From Phytophthora sp. 'mugwort' (Eukaryota > Oomycota > Peronosporomycetes > Peronosporales > Peronosporaceae), in contig JAUCEF010000005.1 in assembly GCA_033558025.1 (NCBI GenBank), forward strand, positions 3,968,001 to 4,032,000: DNA of 64,000 nucleotides, in the 5' to 3' direction. Shown here piece after piece: positions 21,086 to 32,579 of the stretch. Position 1 is the stretch's first letter. Every line of letters begins with the position of its first letter. The position numbers and the translations under genes were made by a program. Under the pieces are notes generated by a model, which saw only the letters and a list, made by a program, of their open reading frames with translations, was not told where the DNA came from and made no database searches.

Positions 21086-21750
21086 TGTAACGAAGTTCTG
21101 CCACATCAACAACAAACCAATAAGTCAAACCTGCAACGCAACAAAAGAGTCCAATGAACAGTCCGCCGTCCAAGTGCCTGTTTGTCCTCCGTATCCCCCT
21201 TGTAACTCCCAAGAGCGAGAAAGTCTAAAGGTTTCTTCGCGGCTTGTGCCTGTGTTTAAAGCGCGTGGTGCTGAGCTGCATAGCAACGGAAAGGCGTCTC
21301 TATCTTCTGGCGGGCGGCATGGGGGGCTGGTGGAGGTCGACAGGACCTAGCGGACAGCGGCATAGACTCCAGGAGCTCCTCACGTACCAGTCGGATGAAT
21401 TGAACGAGCGAGGGACTGAAGGTGTGGGCGGCACCAGTGTAGACTCGAGACTCAATCGATTGGCGGCCAACGCCCAGTGGTGGAAACCTGTGGAAGTAAA
21501 TAATACCTGTCGAAAATGATCGCCTTACATTAGCAATGCATGAAGAGCTAAGTTTTAATAGGGTAAGGTGATGCGTTCTCACAGTGACATACAAACATCT
21601 AGATAAAAGGGCGGTGGCTACGGCTCGCTGCCCGAAACTAAGTGTGCTACACAATGTCAGGACATGGCTACAATGACAATGGCTTCAACATGGCATTCGC
21701 TCCGCTCTACGGTATCTACAAGCTACAGACAAACAGTACCTGTTTGTTGT
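21086..21750. other. Intergenic region
   Basis: This region holds the eL33 promoter and 5' leader on its left and the 3' flank of the DEAH helicase on its right. Open frames here (for example 21256-21654 minus) have no recognisable motif. Confidence 0.35.
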
Positions 21751-23829
21751 CTAATTCCCGGCATTGCTCTTCTTGGCGAAAAAGGTAGGGGTCAGCTCCA
21801 GGAGCCACTCCTTCTCGATCACGAGCACCGACCGGATGTAGTGTTTGCTTGTGAACACCAGCTCATTGTAAACCACAAACTTTGGAGGCGGGTTGCGCAT
21901 GAACAGCGACGAGGAAGGGTGCACCTTGACGATCTCCGACCGGCCGCACATTGTCTTGTACGCCGTTTTGGACCCGCCTAGGCCCTCGGCGACGGACCGC
22001 ATGGCCGTGTTCAAGAAGAAGCCGGCCACGATGCTCTTCCGCAACGGATCAATGTCTGGGAAGCTTGAATCGATGGGCAGCGCCAGCTTCTCCAAATACC
22101 CCTTGAGCTGCAACCGCACGCTTTCCACACGTGTCATGGCACGGTGGTTAATGTAGTGATCGCGACACCATTTGTTGCGCTGCTTCGCGCCGCACTGCAC
22201 GTAGCCGTTGAAGACGTTCAGCAGCGTGATCTGATCACCGTCGTACGCGACGAACCGTGCGCGCGACTGTGCCGCCTCAGCCTTCTTGTCGCGAGGAGAG
22301 TAAAATATAGACTCGACAGACAGCATGGCCACAACACTCAGCGCTTCTTCAGCACAACCCAGCTCTGTCGCCTTCAGGAGCATCACGGCGTACATGGGCT
22401 CCACCGGCAGACCGGCCATCTGTCGACCACGGGTGGTCAGTTTGCCCTTGCTATCCAATGCTTCGAGCGCGAACAATTTCTCAAGAGCCTTAATCAGAGA
22501 CGTCTTGAGCGGCTTTTCAATAAAGTCAAATCCCAGCACATCGTCGATGCCCATACATTTCAGCTGCAGCACCACAACCTCCAGACTCACACGCTGGATG
22601 TCCGGGATCGCGCGTTCCGGAAGCTGCTCGAAAGTCTCCTCAGGGAACAAGCGATAGCAAATGCCAGGAGCCTCACGACCAGCACGACCTGTACGCTGCC
22701 AAGCTTGCGCCTTCGACACCGACTCAGTCTGGAGCATTTCCATACCACTCGAGGCAACGAAAGAACGCTGTTTGACAAGTCCCGTGTCCACGACGTAGCG
22801 GACACCATTGATAGTGATCGAAGTCTCTGCGATATTCGTAGCAAGAATGACCTTGCGCACTCCTGCAAGCGCCGGTTCAAACACTTTCATCTGCTCCTCA
22901 CGCGGCATAGCAGCGAAAATTGGACACACCATTAGCTTAAGTGCATCGGCGGGCAGCGACCGAGCGTACTCTTCCAGTAGCGTCTCCAGCGTCTCAATAT
23001 CCTCCTGGCCCGTCAGAAACACCAGGATACTGCCGTTACTCGTCTTCTCCTCTAAGTGAATCTGCAGCACAGCGACCAACGCTGAATCGAGGTAATCCGG
23101 TTGGGTCTTAGCTGTGTAGAACACATCGACCTGGAACATACGTCCTGGGATCCGAATCACCGCAGGTTTAAAATCCCCAAAGAAGCCCCTGAAGAGTGCC
23201 ACATCCAGCGTAGCCGACATGACCACCACCTTAAGATCTTTGCGCTTGCGCATAGCGCGCTTCACGATACCAAACAAAATGTCCGTCTGCAGCGTACGTT
23301 CGTGGGCCTCGTCTAGTACAACAACTGAGTACCTCTCGAGTGTGGGCGATAGCAGCGCCTCGCGCACCAACATACCGTCTGTCATGAACTTAAGTCTCGT
23401 GTGTTTGGACGTCGTGTCATCGAAGCGTACGCAATATCCCACGGCATCGCCCAACGACCCGCGGTTAGCTTCCTCGCAGACACGCTGGGCCACCGTGATG
23501 GCGGCGACGCGACGCGGCTGCGTGATGGCTACACGTGCATGGGCGCGGTCGCTCTCCCATATGTATTGCGGGATCTGCGTCGTCTTGCCGCTTCCCGTCT
23601 CGCCCACGAGGATCACCACTTGATTGCCATTCACGGCCTCAATGATTTTACTGCGGTGCGCGTAGATTGGCAAGCGCTGACGAGTACGCTGCAGCTCCAA
23701 GACGGCTGGCTTGGCGTTCATTGGGCGATGCTGATGCTTCTTGTAGTGCTTGAAGCCTGTGCCCGACGACTGCTTCGGATGCTTGCGCTGCACCCCCTGG
23801 TACTGCTGCCCATGGCTTGGAATCGTCAT
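21751..23829 (-). CDS. DEAH-box RNA helicase, DHX33-like
   Basis: A single 692-codon exon. Helicase motifs in order: GETGSGKT (motif I, about 76-83), TQPRRVAA (Ia), TDGMLVREAL, DEAH (II, about 173-176), VVMSATLD (III, SAT), VFLTGQEDIE (IV), TNIAETSITI (V) and QRTGRAGRE (VI). The HA2/ratchet and OB-fold regions follow (LDSKGKLTTRGRQMAGLPVE, HPSSSLFMRNPPPKFVVYNE), and the protein ends in TPTFFAKK. The short N-terminus (about 55 residues before the helicase core) and overall length fit the DHX33/DHX15-size DEAH proteins. C-terminal wording is closest, from memory, to DHX33, which acts in ribosome biogenesis and translation initiation. The exact orthology is an inference; class membership is certain. 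Confidence 0.92.
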   Translation of the reverse strand: MTIPSHGQQYQGVQRKHPKQSSGTGFKHYKKHQHRPMNAKPAVLELQRTRQRLPIYAHRSKIIEAVNGNQVVILVGETGSGKTTQIPQYIWESDRAHARVAITQPRRVAAITVAQRVCEEANRGSLGDAVGYCVRFDDTTSKHTRLKFMTDGMLVREALLSPTLERYSVVVLDEAHERTLQTDILFGIVKRAMRKRKDLKVVVMSATLDVALFRGFFGDFKPAVIRIPGRMFQVDVFYTAKTQPDYLDSALVAVLQIHLEEKTSNGSILVFLTGQEDIETLETLLEEYARSLPADALKLMVCPIFAAMPREEQMKVFEPALAGVRKVILATNIAETSITINGVRYVVDTGLVKQRSFVASSGMEMLQTESVSKAQAWQRTGRAGREAPGICYRLFPEETFEQLPERAIPDIQRVSLEVVVLQLKCMGIDDVLGFDFIEKPLKTSLIKALEKLFALEALDSKGKLTTRGRQMAGLPVEPMYAVMLLKATELGCAEEALSVVAMLSVESIFYSPRDKKAEAAQSRARFVAYDGDQITLLNVFNGYVQCGAKQRNKWCRDHYINHRAMTRVESVRLQLKGYLEKLALPIDSSFPDIDPLRKSIVAGFFLNTAMRSVAEGLGGSKTAYKTMCGRSEIVKVHPSSSLFMRNPPPKFVVYNELVFTSKHYIRSVLVIEKEWLLELTPTFFAKKSNAGN

Positions 23830-24089
23830 GGTCTATTGACTGGATAGTGGCGATACTGTGACCAAGGAATTTAAAATGGAGCGACATGATTGGAGGAAAT
23901 TGAACTGGATATGAAGCGTTTTCGCTTCAACGTCACAAGATGTGGATTTAACTGCTGCTAACTCATCGCTGGACGTCGCTATTACAAACGACGCTGGACT
24001 GGCCTGCTGCGTCGATTTTAGCTGCCACCGCGCTTACATCCGGCCTTTGCGGCCCATCGAGTGCATGCGCTGCTTCGACGGTGCTCTGA

Positions 24090-25210
24090 TCATGACACCA
24101 CATTCGTACATCGTATTAGCAACAGGCAGGCCAACTCGCGCCGTGGAGAAGTTAATAGCAGTACAAACCCTCGTCGGTGGCCAGCCTCCGCGTACAAAGC
24201 GAAATCTTCGCCTGAACGGAAGCTTGCACTGCCCTTGCCACGCTCAATTGCGCGTGCAGCCATCTTAGTGCGGATGCCTTCTTCACGCGTCCGCTCGTTT
24301 TCCTCCTGCTTCTCCGCCAAACTGAGATTCGAAAGCACCAGTAGCGTTAAAACTTCATCAAAGCACACGAAATGCGTTGCAGTCGAGAGCGCCCCCTACG
24401 TAAGAATGGCGTTAATCTTCTCGCAAATCTCAGCAGATTGCGCCTTCCAGTTTGTGAGCTTCTGGATCATGCCGTCAATGTCCTCGTGGTGCGTGTCGCG
24501 TCCGACCGCATACTTGACGACGAAACAGCGCGACTTCTGGTCCAGCTTGCCTTGAATCAGCCCCTTACAATCAGCATTCCGGCAAACGCACACCAATGCA
24601 ATAGTAAACAATAGCTCATAAACTCATCATCTCATTGACAACTGCAGTCCGTACGGAGTAGATTGTGTCGATAAGGATATCTTCCACATCGCGCACCGTT
24701 AACACACCCAGATCGTGCATCAGCGTGTCGTAAGGGATGTTCTATAGCCATGAACAAATCAAGTTAGCCCCCTTATCCCAAGCTTCCAATGTACCAGTCA
24801 CTCAACTGCAATTTACCTTGAATCTGTGCGCCAGCGACACCGTCGTGAGCTTTCTGAGCTTGTTCAACTGCTGCGGCGTGAGCTCTGGCAGCTCAAACTT
24901 TCGTGCTAAATTACCACCACCCAGTCAACCCAAACACTACCCACCCATCCAACGATCAAGACATAACCCACTCACCGACGTAATCGTTGTACACGCCGAA
25001 GCAGAAGATGCGCAGCAGCTCATAGTGCTCCTTGTGCTCCGAGTCCTTGAGCGCCTCCACGTTAGGCATGTCCAGCAGCTCGCGGAACACGAACAACTTT
25101 TTGTTGCTCAGTACCTGCTGAATCAGCGCCACACACGCCCGGCCGCGCGCATTCTTTGCCAGCAGCGTGAATTGCTCCAGATTTGCCGCCCCCGCCGCGT
25201 CGAACGCCAT
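24090..25210 (-). CDS. CSN7: COP9 signalosome subunit 7 (CSN7), multi-exon
   Basis: Exon 1 from the ATG at 25210 reads MAFDAAGAANLEQFTLLAKN and later KKLFVFRELLDMPNVEAL. After an intron (donor GTGAGT near 24977) comes LPELTPQQLNKLRKLTTVSL, then IPYDTLMHDLGVLTVRDVED, then GLIQGKLDQKSRCFVVKYAV with RDTHHEDIDGMIQKLTNW, then LAEKQEENERTREEG in the last exon. This is the PCI domain (helical repeat plus winged helix) of CSN7. The COP9 signalosome removes NEDD8 from cullins and so controls the SCF ligases served by the F-box proteins in this window; that link is general knowledge. The 3' end is placed at the stop at 24090, though a donor near GAGG/GTTTG could shorten the last exon. Confidence 0.85.
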
Positions 25211-25361
25211 TCTCCTTTAAAAAAATGGCGAATATATCAAACAAATTTGTGTCGAAATGATGGCTTCTAATTTGCGTGTAAATCGTGCCTACACACCACT
25301 TAGCACGACACGCATTTCTAACTATTGGCGCATTTTTAGAAACGCGGGTCATTTGAGGACA

Positions 25362-26387
25362 ATGGACGCGGAATTGGAGGCCAACATCCAGCAGGCGCTG
25401 CCTAGCGCGCTGAAGATGGCGCTGTACGCGGCCAAGAAGCAGCACTTAGAGATGCTCAAGTTCACGATCGAGGGCGTGGACTCGCTTTGCAACAACGCAG
25501 CGTTCCTCAAGGATCTGGAGGACCAGGAGCACCTGCAGCAGCTGGATGAGACAGCCAAAGGGTTCGCAGTGCTTGAGACACAGCTCACGCGCTACAAGAT
25601 TCAGTTGGAGAAGCTCGAGCCGCTCGTTGATAGTGGGAAGCTGGACCAGAAGAAGATCGCCAAGGTGCTTAAGGAAGCGCTGGCCACGCCGCGCACTAAC
25701 GCCACCAACCACGACTTCTACAAGAAGTTCTGCGACCGCGCAGGGGTACCGACCGCTATTGGCGCTTTTCGACACTGTCAACTTCTAACTGAGAGGGTGC
25801 ATTTTGACAGTTGCTTTTTTTCTTGGCAGATTGAGCTGGCGGTGGATGGTGACGAAGACGTGTTCATCCAGGAGAGCGAGAGCACCAGGAGCACGATCTG
25901 CCCGGTCACGCAGATGGAGATGGAGGACCCGATGCGAAAGTACGATGCGTGATGTGGATTAAGGTTGCTGCTGGCAGCGGCGCTGACTGAATATTTTATT
26001 GTTGTACAGTCCGAGCTGCGGCCATACGTACTCGAAAAAGGGCATTCAGTCTCATTTGCAGCGCAGCAAGAAGTGCCCTGTTGCTGGTATACTGGACTTT
26101 ATTATTGAAACTGCGGTTGTGGTGCTGAATACGTTAACTTCTGCTTGCAGGTTGCCCGCAGAAGCTATCTTTTAACAATTTGGAGCGCGACGTCGAGATG
26201 GAAGTTATCATCGCGCGCAGGTAGTTACCAGAGCTTGCCACTTATTAGCTGTTTCTTCTTTAATGCTAACGCCGGTGAAAAATGTTGTGATGTGCTTAGT
26301 CGCCATGCTTCGGAGCAGCAACGGTCTCAGGCCGTCGCTGTGGCAGAGGAGGGCGAAGAAGATGAGGAGGAATACGTCGTTGAGTAG
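25362..26387 (+). CDS. NSE2: E3 SUMO ligase NSE2/MMS21 (SMC5/6 complex)
   Basis: Five exons join in phase: 25362-25745, 25830-25939, 26010-26086, 26151-26220 and 26300-26387, 729 bp and 242 residues. The N-terminal half is helical and would dock on the SMC5 arm. The C-terminal half is an SP-RING: STICPVTQMEMEDPMRN, then PSCGHTYSKKGIQSHL, then KKCPVAGCPQKLSF; the Cys/His order (C, C-x-H, C, C) matches the zf-NSE family. The tail is acidic (EEGEEDEEEYVVE). NSE2 attaches SUMO to repair proteins within the SMC5/6 complex. I chose the ATG at 25362 because the upstream in-frame ATG at 25257 would add 35 residues unlike the family; it remains possible. It is divergent from CSN7, with 151 bp between starts. 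Confidence 0.9.
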
Positions 26388-26900
26388 TTTACTGTTGATA
26401 CGTAACAGTTAAGTGTTTTAGCTCGGCGGAAATATTGAAGTACGGAGCAACACGGCTCTGTACCCAACTGGCTGTGTACTGCACAGGAGACAACGGCAAA
26501 CAAAAAATTACTTATCAACCAAGGTACGAATCGCGCTTTAGGTACACCATACAAAAGAGGGTTATCTTTAGCTTTCCTTTGAGCCCATCCACAGTAATTA
26601 TGTGCGGAGGAAGCCGAGCGCGAGGTCCGTAAAAGACATATACTCCATTTTCGACTCGAGAATTGTATCGATGTTTTAGGGGCTGGTTGCGCTCCTCGTG
26701 TCTCGTGTAGGTTTGATAGCGCGCGATATAAACACGTGACGGTCTACACGTTGATTGGCTGAATTCGTGGTGTTGGTGTGGGCCCAGTGGGCTCAGCCGA
26801 CAACACGAGTCCTAGAGTCGTGTTTGGGCCGACACCGATGGTGCATTTACAAAAATTTAAAAAGGAAAAGTGGGAAATGGACATGAGTGTTGATAAGGAC
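26388..26900. other. Intergenic region
   Basis: The 3' flank of NSE2 and the approach to a transposase fragment. Nothing recognisable. Confidence 0.35.
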
Positions 26901-26919
26901 GCTGCTATGCTAACAGGGG

Positions 26920-27420
26920 TTGGAGTATGCGCATCGGTTGTCGCGATCGCGCTTTCGGGGTCGTCCGGAAAGAGAAGACCAATATTATCACCTTACCAGC
27001 TCGCAATATTGACGTCATGCTGGCCGATCCTGCCTACGCCCACGTGTTTAAAGACAACCTGCACTTCACACAGTCAAGTTTTCGCAAGCTCTGCACGCTG
27101 CTACACCATCTCCGCAGAATTGAGCCTGCTGCTTATGTTGAGCATTCCGTTGAAACTCGTGTGGCAGCTATGCTGTATTACTTAGGCTCGATGTGCGGCT
27201 TCCCGGAGATAGCGCAGACGTTTGGCGTCTCGAAAAGTTGGGTTGTTACGACTATTAACCAGTGCTCACTGCCATAGCTGATCACTATCGTAGATTCATT
27301 TATTTGCCAGCGCCACCGGGGGAGTGGAGCGCAGTGCAATACAAGTTCGAGCTGCGGGCAGGGGTGCTGCTAGTTTGCGCAGCTGTCGCTGATTGAGCTT
27401 GCTCGCTTCGAAGGCTACGA
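26920..27420 (+). pseudogene. Harbinger/HARBI1-type transposase fragment
   Basis: The plus frame 26927-27277 contains a helical region ending in GFPEIAQTFGVSKSWVVTTI, the HTH seen before the DDE_Tnp_4 catalytic domain in Harbinger-like transposases. After a premature stop near 27277 the text continues in another frame (AIADHYRRFIYLPAPPGEW), the usual next segment before the first catalytic aspartate. The catalytic part is missing. It is therefore a 5' fragment of a dead element; termini were not found. Confidence 0.55.
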
Positions 27421-29379
27421 AGGATGGTATTGCCGCAAGGGTCTCAATTCACTAAAACGAACTGTAACATGTCGAAAATATATATTTTACCAGGTCACTT
27501 CAAGTCTCAGGGGGATACTTTTGAATATTTTCCAAAACCTTTAAATGCAGTCACTAGGTAACATTTTGATTAGTCAGTAGACATAGATAACAAAATGTTG
27601 GACTTCCCCTCCTAGACTAGTTCTCATCGTTCTCCCTGTGTGCACGCTAATTTATCGTGGTTATTGTGTCAGACGCCGGAGCCTTGCGCTTCTTGCTGTT
27701 TGCAGTACCCATCTTGCTTGCAGCTTCTCTTCTTGTGCGGCGCCTTCTCCTTCTTCTTACTGACATTTACTTGTTATAAGGACCGTTTTTGTTGTAAGTT
27801 CCATCAATATTCAACCAATCACATGTCTCTAAAGTGAACAGTGCAACTGTTTCTTGCTATAGTGGTGGTGCTTACGTTGCCGATCGAGCAACCAGCTCCT
27901 TAAGCACAACATGAATTGGCTGGTTACAAGCGAAGGTTACTAGCAACAACCATTTTGGCATTTTGCTCGCGCATGGGGCGACCTTGACAAGGATGCCAAG
28001 GACGGAAGCGTAAGTTGTACACACCAGCGGCTTACTCATATGCAGATAAGTTGCGTGCGATAGAACGCTTTGATACGTTTGAATGCTTCAATAAAACTGT
28101 CGATGCGTTTTTTGGTGAGTTAGCAAACGACTCTGATAAAAAGAAGAAGAAAATCATTCAAAGGTGGTTTAGAGGCCGAGCCAGACACAAGTAGCTGCAT
28201 CATAGCGTTAGCAATTGCACCCACCCCAGCAGCGCTGTATGCACAAATACGCACCTCTGTTCCCCTGCATTCGAGAGCCCGTTAACATCACCCTGGCAGA
28301 GCTGATGGAAGACCACCGTCAGCATGTCGAACCAAACCGCTGTCTGTGTAAAAACAAAAGCAGCATGCTGTTAGCCTTTGAGCAGTTCAGAGGCGACAAG
28401 CTTAGCAGTGCACCGATCACTTGCACACACATTAGCGCATCCAAATGCACAAGCGTTTAAATGCCCTGCTTGTCGAGAAGTCGTCACGCGTTCACCAGCC
28501 GACTTGATGCCAAATACGCATACACAAGACGCCATAGTTAGCTAGCGTGTGAGACAGAGTAACACAAGGAAACCTGTGGAGCTCCGAGGGCGAGTACTGA
28601 CCTCCTTGTGTGTCAACTTGCGTGCGCTCACGCGGCTTAGCTGGCGAACAGTTTCCGCGATTCCCTCCTGCTTCTTGTGGCGTCCGTCCCTTTTATGAGT
28701 GAGTGCTGCGCCAAATGTCGAGTACAACTATAATGCAAATAAGTACGATGCATTTGTTTCTGACACATGAGCTCTATAGACCTAGCCTCAGATGCATTAA
28801 GGTGGCCCCAATGACAAGTAAATGTCGGTATTCGAAGGTTGCGCTTCTGAGGAATCATAAGCCATTCCACGTTGATCATGGTTCTCTTTCGCTACCAACG
28901 CCATACTAACACGGTGCACTAAGCGTGCTTGTTTTATCGCCTTCGCGGTAGCTCCTTCTTGCTCGCTCGGTTTTGCGAACAAAGGGCCATTCTGGAACTC
29001 TTCCGGAACGTATAGCCGTATCGACTTGTACATCTGCTGTAACGAGGTTACACGTACCGGAGGTACAAAAGGTGAGTGGCACATAAGTGATCTGTACACA
29101 TTAACAGAAAGCAGTACTCAGTACTGGAAAGATAACAAGAGTCAGTAGGGGGCTTCACAGCCACTAGTTATGCATTCGACTAGGTTGCACAGGACTCACA
29201 CTTGTTCTGGGTATAGAACGAAGATCACCGACCTTAACTAAAATCTTCCTCTACTCAAAGCTACGGCAGCCCCGCTACACTTGGTAGCCAATCCTACACC
29301 TGAGGCGGACAACTGACCCTCTGTGAGGATGGAGCATTTTGCTAACTTGACCCAGAGTCAAACAAGACGGGCTTAACTA
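27421..29379. other. Repeat-region filler without identifiable genes
   Basis: About 2 kb with only short conflicting frames. The longest candidate (28797-29099, minus, 100 codons) has no motif. The last few hundred bases may be the 5' LTR and leader of the Ty3 element that follows, but I could not identify a matching 3' LTR. Confidence 0.3.
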
Positions 29380-30245
29380 AGCTGATGTCTATGTTGGGCT
29401 CTGAGGGCATTCAGCATTTTGCTTCCCAAGGCCCCGACGCGATCAATGCGCGTCTGGGGGATTTCCCAAACTATGAGAATGCTGTTGGAGCACCTCCAGC
29501 AGAAAATTCTGCGTCGGTTGCGTCTGCGACGCCTGCACCGACGACGTCGGATAGCTCCTCGCGATCAAGCCGCTCACACTGTGTAAATACCTTTGAGGGC
29601 AAGGTGGAGAGAATCTCTTGCTCTGGGTCCGCGAGGTCGAGATGGCCATGACTTCTGCCTTGCGCGGACAGATCAACAGCGTGTCGCGCATGCTGTTTTC
29701 AAGCTCGGGGGCTGAGAGCGAGAACTGACACTCCCGTGCGGGACGTCGGTAGACGCGGCTTTCCCCTCGTGGGATGCTAAAGCGCCAGCTCATGCGAGTG
29801 TTCTCGCCGCCTAACCATCCATATCGCGTACGATCACGCTTCCCAGCTACCCGACAGGGTAAGAAGGATCTGGTGGACTTTGTCCAAGAGTTGCGAACAC
29901 TCATCGCTGGCATGACTGCCGATCCTCTACCCGAGGCGGTCACAGTGACCATCTTTATTGAGGGCCCCCGCTCTGGCGTGGCCAGGACGGAAGTCTTCCG
30001 TGTGCACCCCAATTCTTTTGCTGAGGCAGTTAACGTGGCATTAAATACCGAGTTCAATTTAAGTCGGCGCGACTTGGGTAGAACGCACCCTCTATCGGCT
30101 CGTCGAGCGGCCCTGAGACTATGGGCCTCAGCTACGCTGGAGTTGTCGACGAAGAGACAGAGCCCCGAACTGCTGAGCAGCGACGCGGCATCCACCGATG
30201 CTTTCTCTGTGGTGACACGCATCACTTGAGAGCGGGATGCCCCCT
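29380..30245 (+). pseudogene. Ty3 gag remnant with CCHC zinc knuckle
   Basis: The frames at 29385-29651 and 29774-30229 carry gag-like text (LTKLMSMLGSEG; DLVDFVQELRTLIAGMTADP; TVTIFIEGPRSGVARTEVFR). At 30197-30240 a different frame gives CFLCGDTHHLRAGC, a perfect C-x2-C-x4-H-x4-C knuckle. At least two frameshifts separate these parts. Confidence 0.65.
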
Positions 30246-30288
30246 GCGCACGGAACGCTAGGCTCCGTCGAGCCGCTCCTCCGCTCCT

Positions 30289-31020
30289 ATTAAAGCTATT
30301 AATAATATAATACCCGCAACTAAAAAAACAATAAGTCATGTAGGTTTTATATTAATAATTAATAATTAATATGCCATTAACTAAATATTTTTTCGAGGTG
30401 CCAAACGACTCCGTCGATAGGACTGGACTTTGTACACACCGCCCGCCATATTAATTTTTTAAAAAAAATGACAAAAACTAATTTTAAAATTAAAGTATTA
30501 TTTTCAATACAGGTGTACCAGGAAAAACACGAATCGCTGAAAGCATCTAAGTAAGAAACCATTCTAAAAAAAAATTCCTAGATAATTGATCATAAATTTC
30601 ATAAAAGAAAACCAAATATTTTTTTAATTGATCACAAATTTAAAAAACAATTTATTGCCTTTTAAAATTTTATGACAATAATAAATTACATAAATATGTT
30701 TTTCGCGTAAGAATAAACTCACTTTAAAAAATGGTATGCTTTTATTTATTTTTATTAAATCCTGAAAAATATGATAATAATTAATTCAATTCTTTTTAAA
30801 TCTGGATTTTCATGAAAATTAAGTTAAATTAATTTTAGTTCTTATATTTGCAAAACATACTTTCTACCGTTTTTTGAAAATTTCTGTTTCTTTGAGGCTT
30901 TTTATTAAACGAAATCTTTTGTTTAAACTTGCTGGCCCATTATGCAAAAGGTACACTTTGAAAATCTTCGTTTTTTTGAATTTCTATTTCTTTAATATGT
31001 CTATTCCAGGTTCAAGTAGT
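30289..31020. other. Composite mitochondrial DNA insert (NUMT) with rRNA fragments
   Basis: About 730 bp of very AT-rich DNA sit between gag and protease. On the plus strand, TTGTACACACCGCCCG (about 30432) is the universal 3' core of small-subunit rRNA. GCTGAAAGCATCTAAG (about 30538) is the conserved 3' region of large-subunit rRNA, also plus. On the minus strand, GTACCTTTTGCATAATGGG (about 30930-30950) is the conserved domain-II block of large-subunit rRNA. The composition and these cores point to mitochondrial rns and rnl. A minus-strand hydrophobic frame at the left edge (about 30290-30340) may be a respiratory subunit fragment. The pieces are in mixed orientation, so this is a joined mosaic. 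Confidence 0.72.
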
Positions 31021-31144
31021 TTTGTGGGTGAAATATCCAGTATACGGGTCCGGCGCTAGGATACGCTAAAACCCAGTAGGTGCGGGGCGGCCTACTGGGG
31101 CATAATTAAATTTTGTTGAGCCTCTGGGAGGTGATAGAGGTCAG

Positions 31145-31345
31145 ATGTGCTTCGCCCCAAAGAGCTTCGTGCTCTTTAGCACAGAACGTGAATGCACGCC
31201 GAGCTTGCTTGTCCTCCAGGCGGTTGTCAAAGGCTTTGACAAGCCATGGACGGTTCTGACTGATTCGGGAGCGTCGGGCAATTACGCTCGATGCTCCACG
31301 AAGGGAGGAAGTCAGCTTTATGCTGAGGCGTTGAGGTGCGGTTAA
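31145..31345 (+). pseudogene. Ty3 aspartic protease remnant
   Basis: The text KPWTVLTDSGASGNYARC contains the catalytic DSGAS of a retroviral-type aspartic protease. The frame stops shortly after; the flap and C-terminal half are not readable in the same frame. Confidence 0.6.
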
Positions 31346-31752
31346 GTGACATCGTCACTGTTCACTTAGCGATTGGGACGCCTGACACGGTACCCAAGAT
31401 CTCCGTGGATCTGGGCGCGTGAAGTTCCTAGACTTCGATAGCGTCGAACGCTGTCTGGTCCTGGATCTGGGTACAAGGTACAACCTCATGCTTGGCGTGA
31501 TCTGGCTTGAGCGCCATGAGCCATGAGCCATGGATTGGTTGGAGGTGGAAGACCTTAGGAGCAACGCGTACTTCTCCTGGCGGAGTTTTTTTTTTGTTGG
31601 TGAGTCATGAACCCTCCTCTGTTAGGAAGCGAAGCCCTTTGGCGCGGGCACTGGACCGAGTCGGTCAATATGCTGGACATCGGTGTGCCCGAGCTACTGG
31701 ACACCGATGGTGCAATGGATGCGAGTCCCGAGCATGGCTCGTGCGCTGGCCG

Positions 31753-32020
31753 TGGAGTGGCACATAACCCACTGAGCGGCGCTCGCTGCGAGAACGAGTC
31801 ATCGCTCACGCCGAAGATGGCATGGTCGGCAGTACGCCGAGGCATCCTGGGCATGGCCCACATGATGCACATGGAGTGGCACGTAACCCGCTGAGCAACG
31901 CTCGCTGCGATAACGAGCCATCGCTGCATGCCATGAATGCCGTGATTGGCTAAGTGCCGAGGCAATAAGCGGATACCTGTGGTGCGCGTGGAGCGGCGCG
32001 TAACCCGCTGGACGATGGCT
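31753..32020 (+). repeat. About 117-bp tandem repeat, three imperfect units
   Basis: The block GAGTGGCACATAACCCACTG at about 31757 recurs as GAGTGGCACGTAACCCGCTG at about 31873 and as GAGCGGCGCGTAACCCGCTG at about 31992. The sequence between the first two copies (CTCGCTGCGA.AACGAG, then CATCGCT) is also shared. It lies between protease and reverse transcriptase of the Ty3 element. Confidence 0.7.
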
Positions 32021-32579
32021 GTGGAAACAGTGCTTCGTCGGATGTCGCCGAAGACATCGAGGATCCATTGGAGCGAGACGAGGTGGTGATGACACCTGAC
32101 GACGCCATCGGCGTAAACATGATGATCCCTTAGAGTCGTACGGCCTCAATGAAGAGGAGACAGCGACGCAGATTGCTAGCTGCGAGACGGACGGCGTCGG
32201 CGCTGACGCAAGAAGTGCCTAGCCTTGAAGATAGCGACCAGCTATACACTCTTGTGAATGGAGTGACGGGGGAGGTTGATGGCGACGTCAGTCTCGAGGC
32301 TATTCCCGCCGTAGACGATCTGCTGGAGCTGGACGAAATGTCCCTCGCCGAATTGGCGAAGCCTTGAAGGCAGGCGACCTAGCCGAAGTGGTCATTATTC
32401 GACCTGAGGAGGAGATCAACTCGTCGTCGTTTCTGGACAAAGCTGTCCTGGAGGACACGAAAAAGGCGCTCAATGCGCGAAGTGGATCGGCGATCTTGAA
32501 AGGTCCTTCGTATCCAATTTATCCTCTGGTGAAGGAATAGCAGACGTCTACTCTAAGACTCACCTTCGGGTTTACCTCC

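Noticed and set aside
20681..21157. 158-codon plus frame over eL33
   Set aside because: Antisense shadow of a clear ribosomal protein gene.
22144..22935. 263-codon plus frame over the DEAH helicase
   Set aside because: Antisense shadow; the helicase motifs are on the minus strand.
29443..30339. 298-codon minus frame
   Set aside because: It is antisense to the gag remnant, whose zinc knuckle fixes the coding strand.
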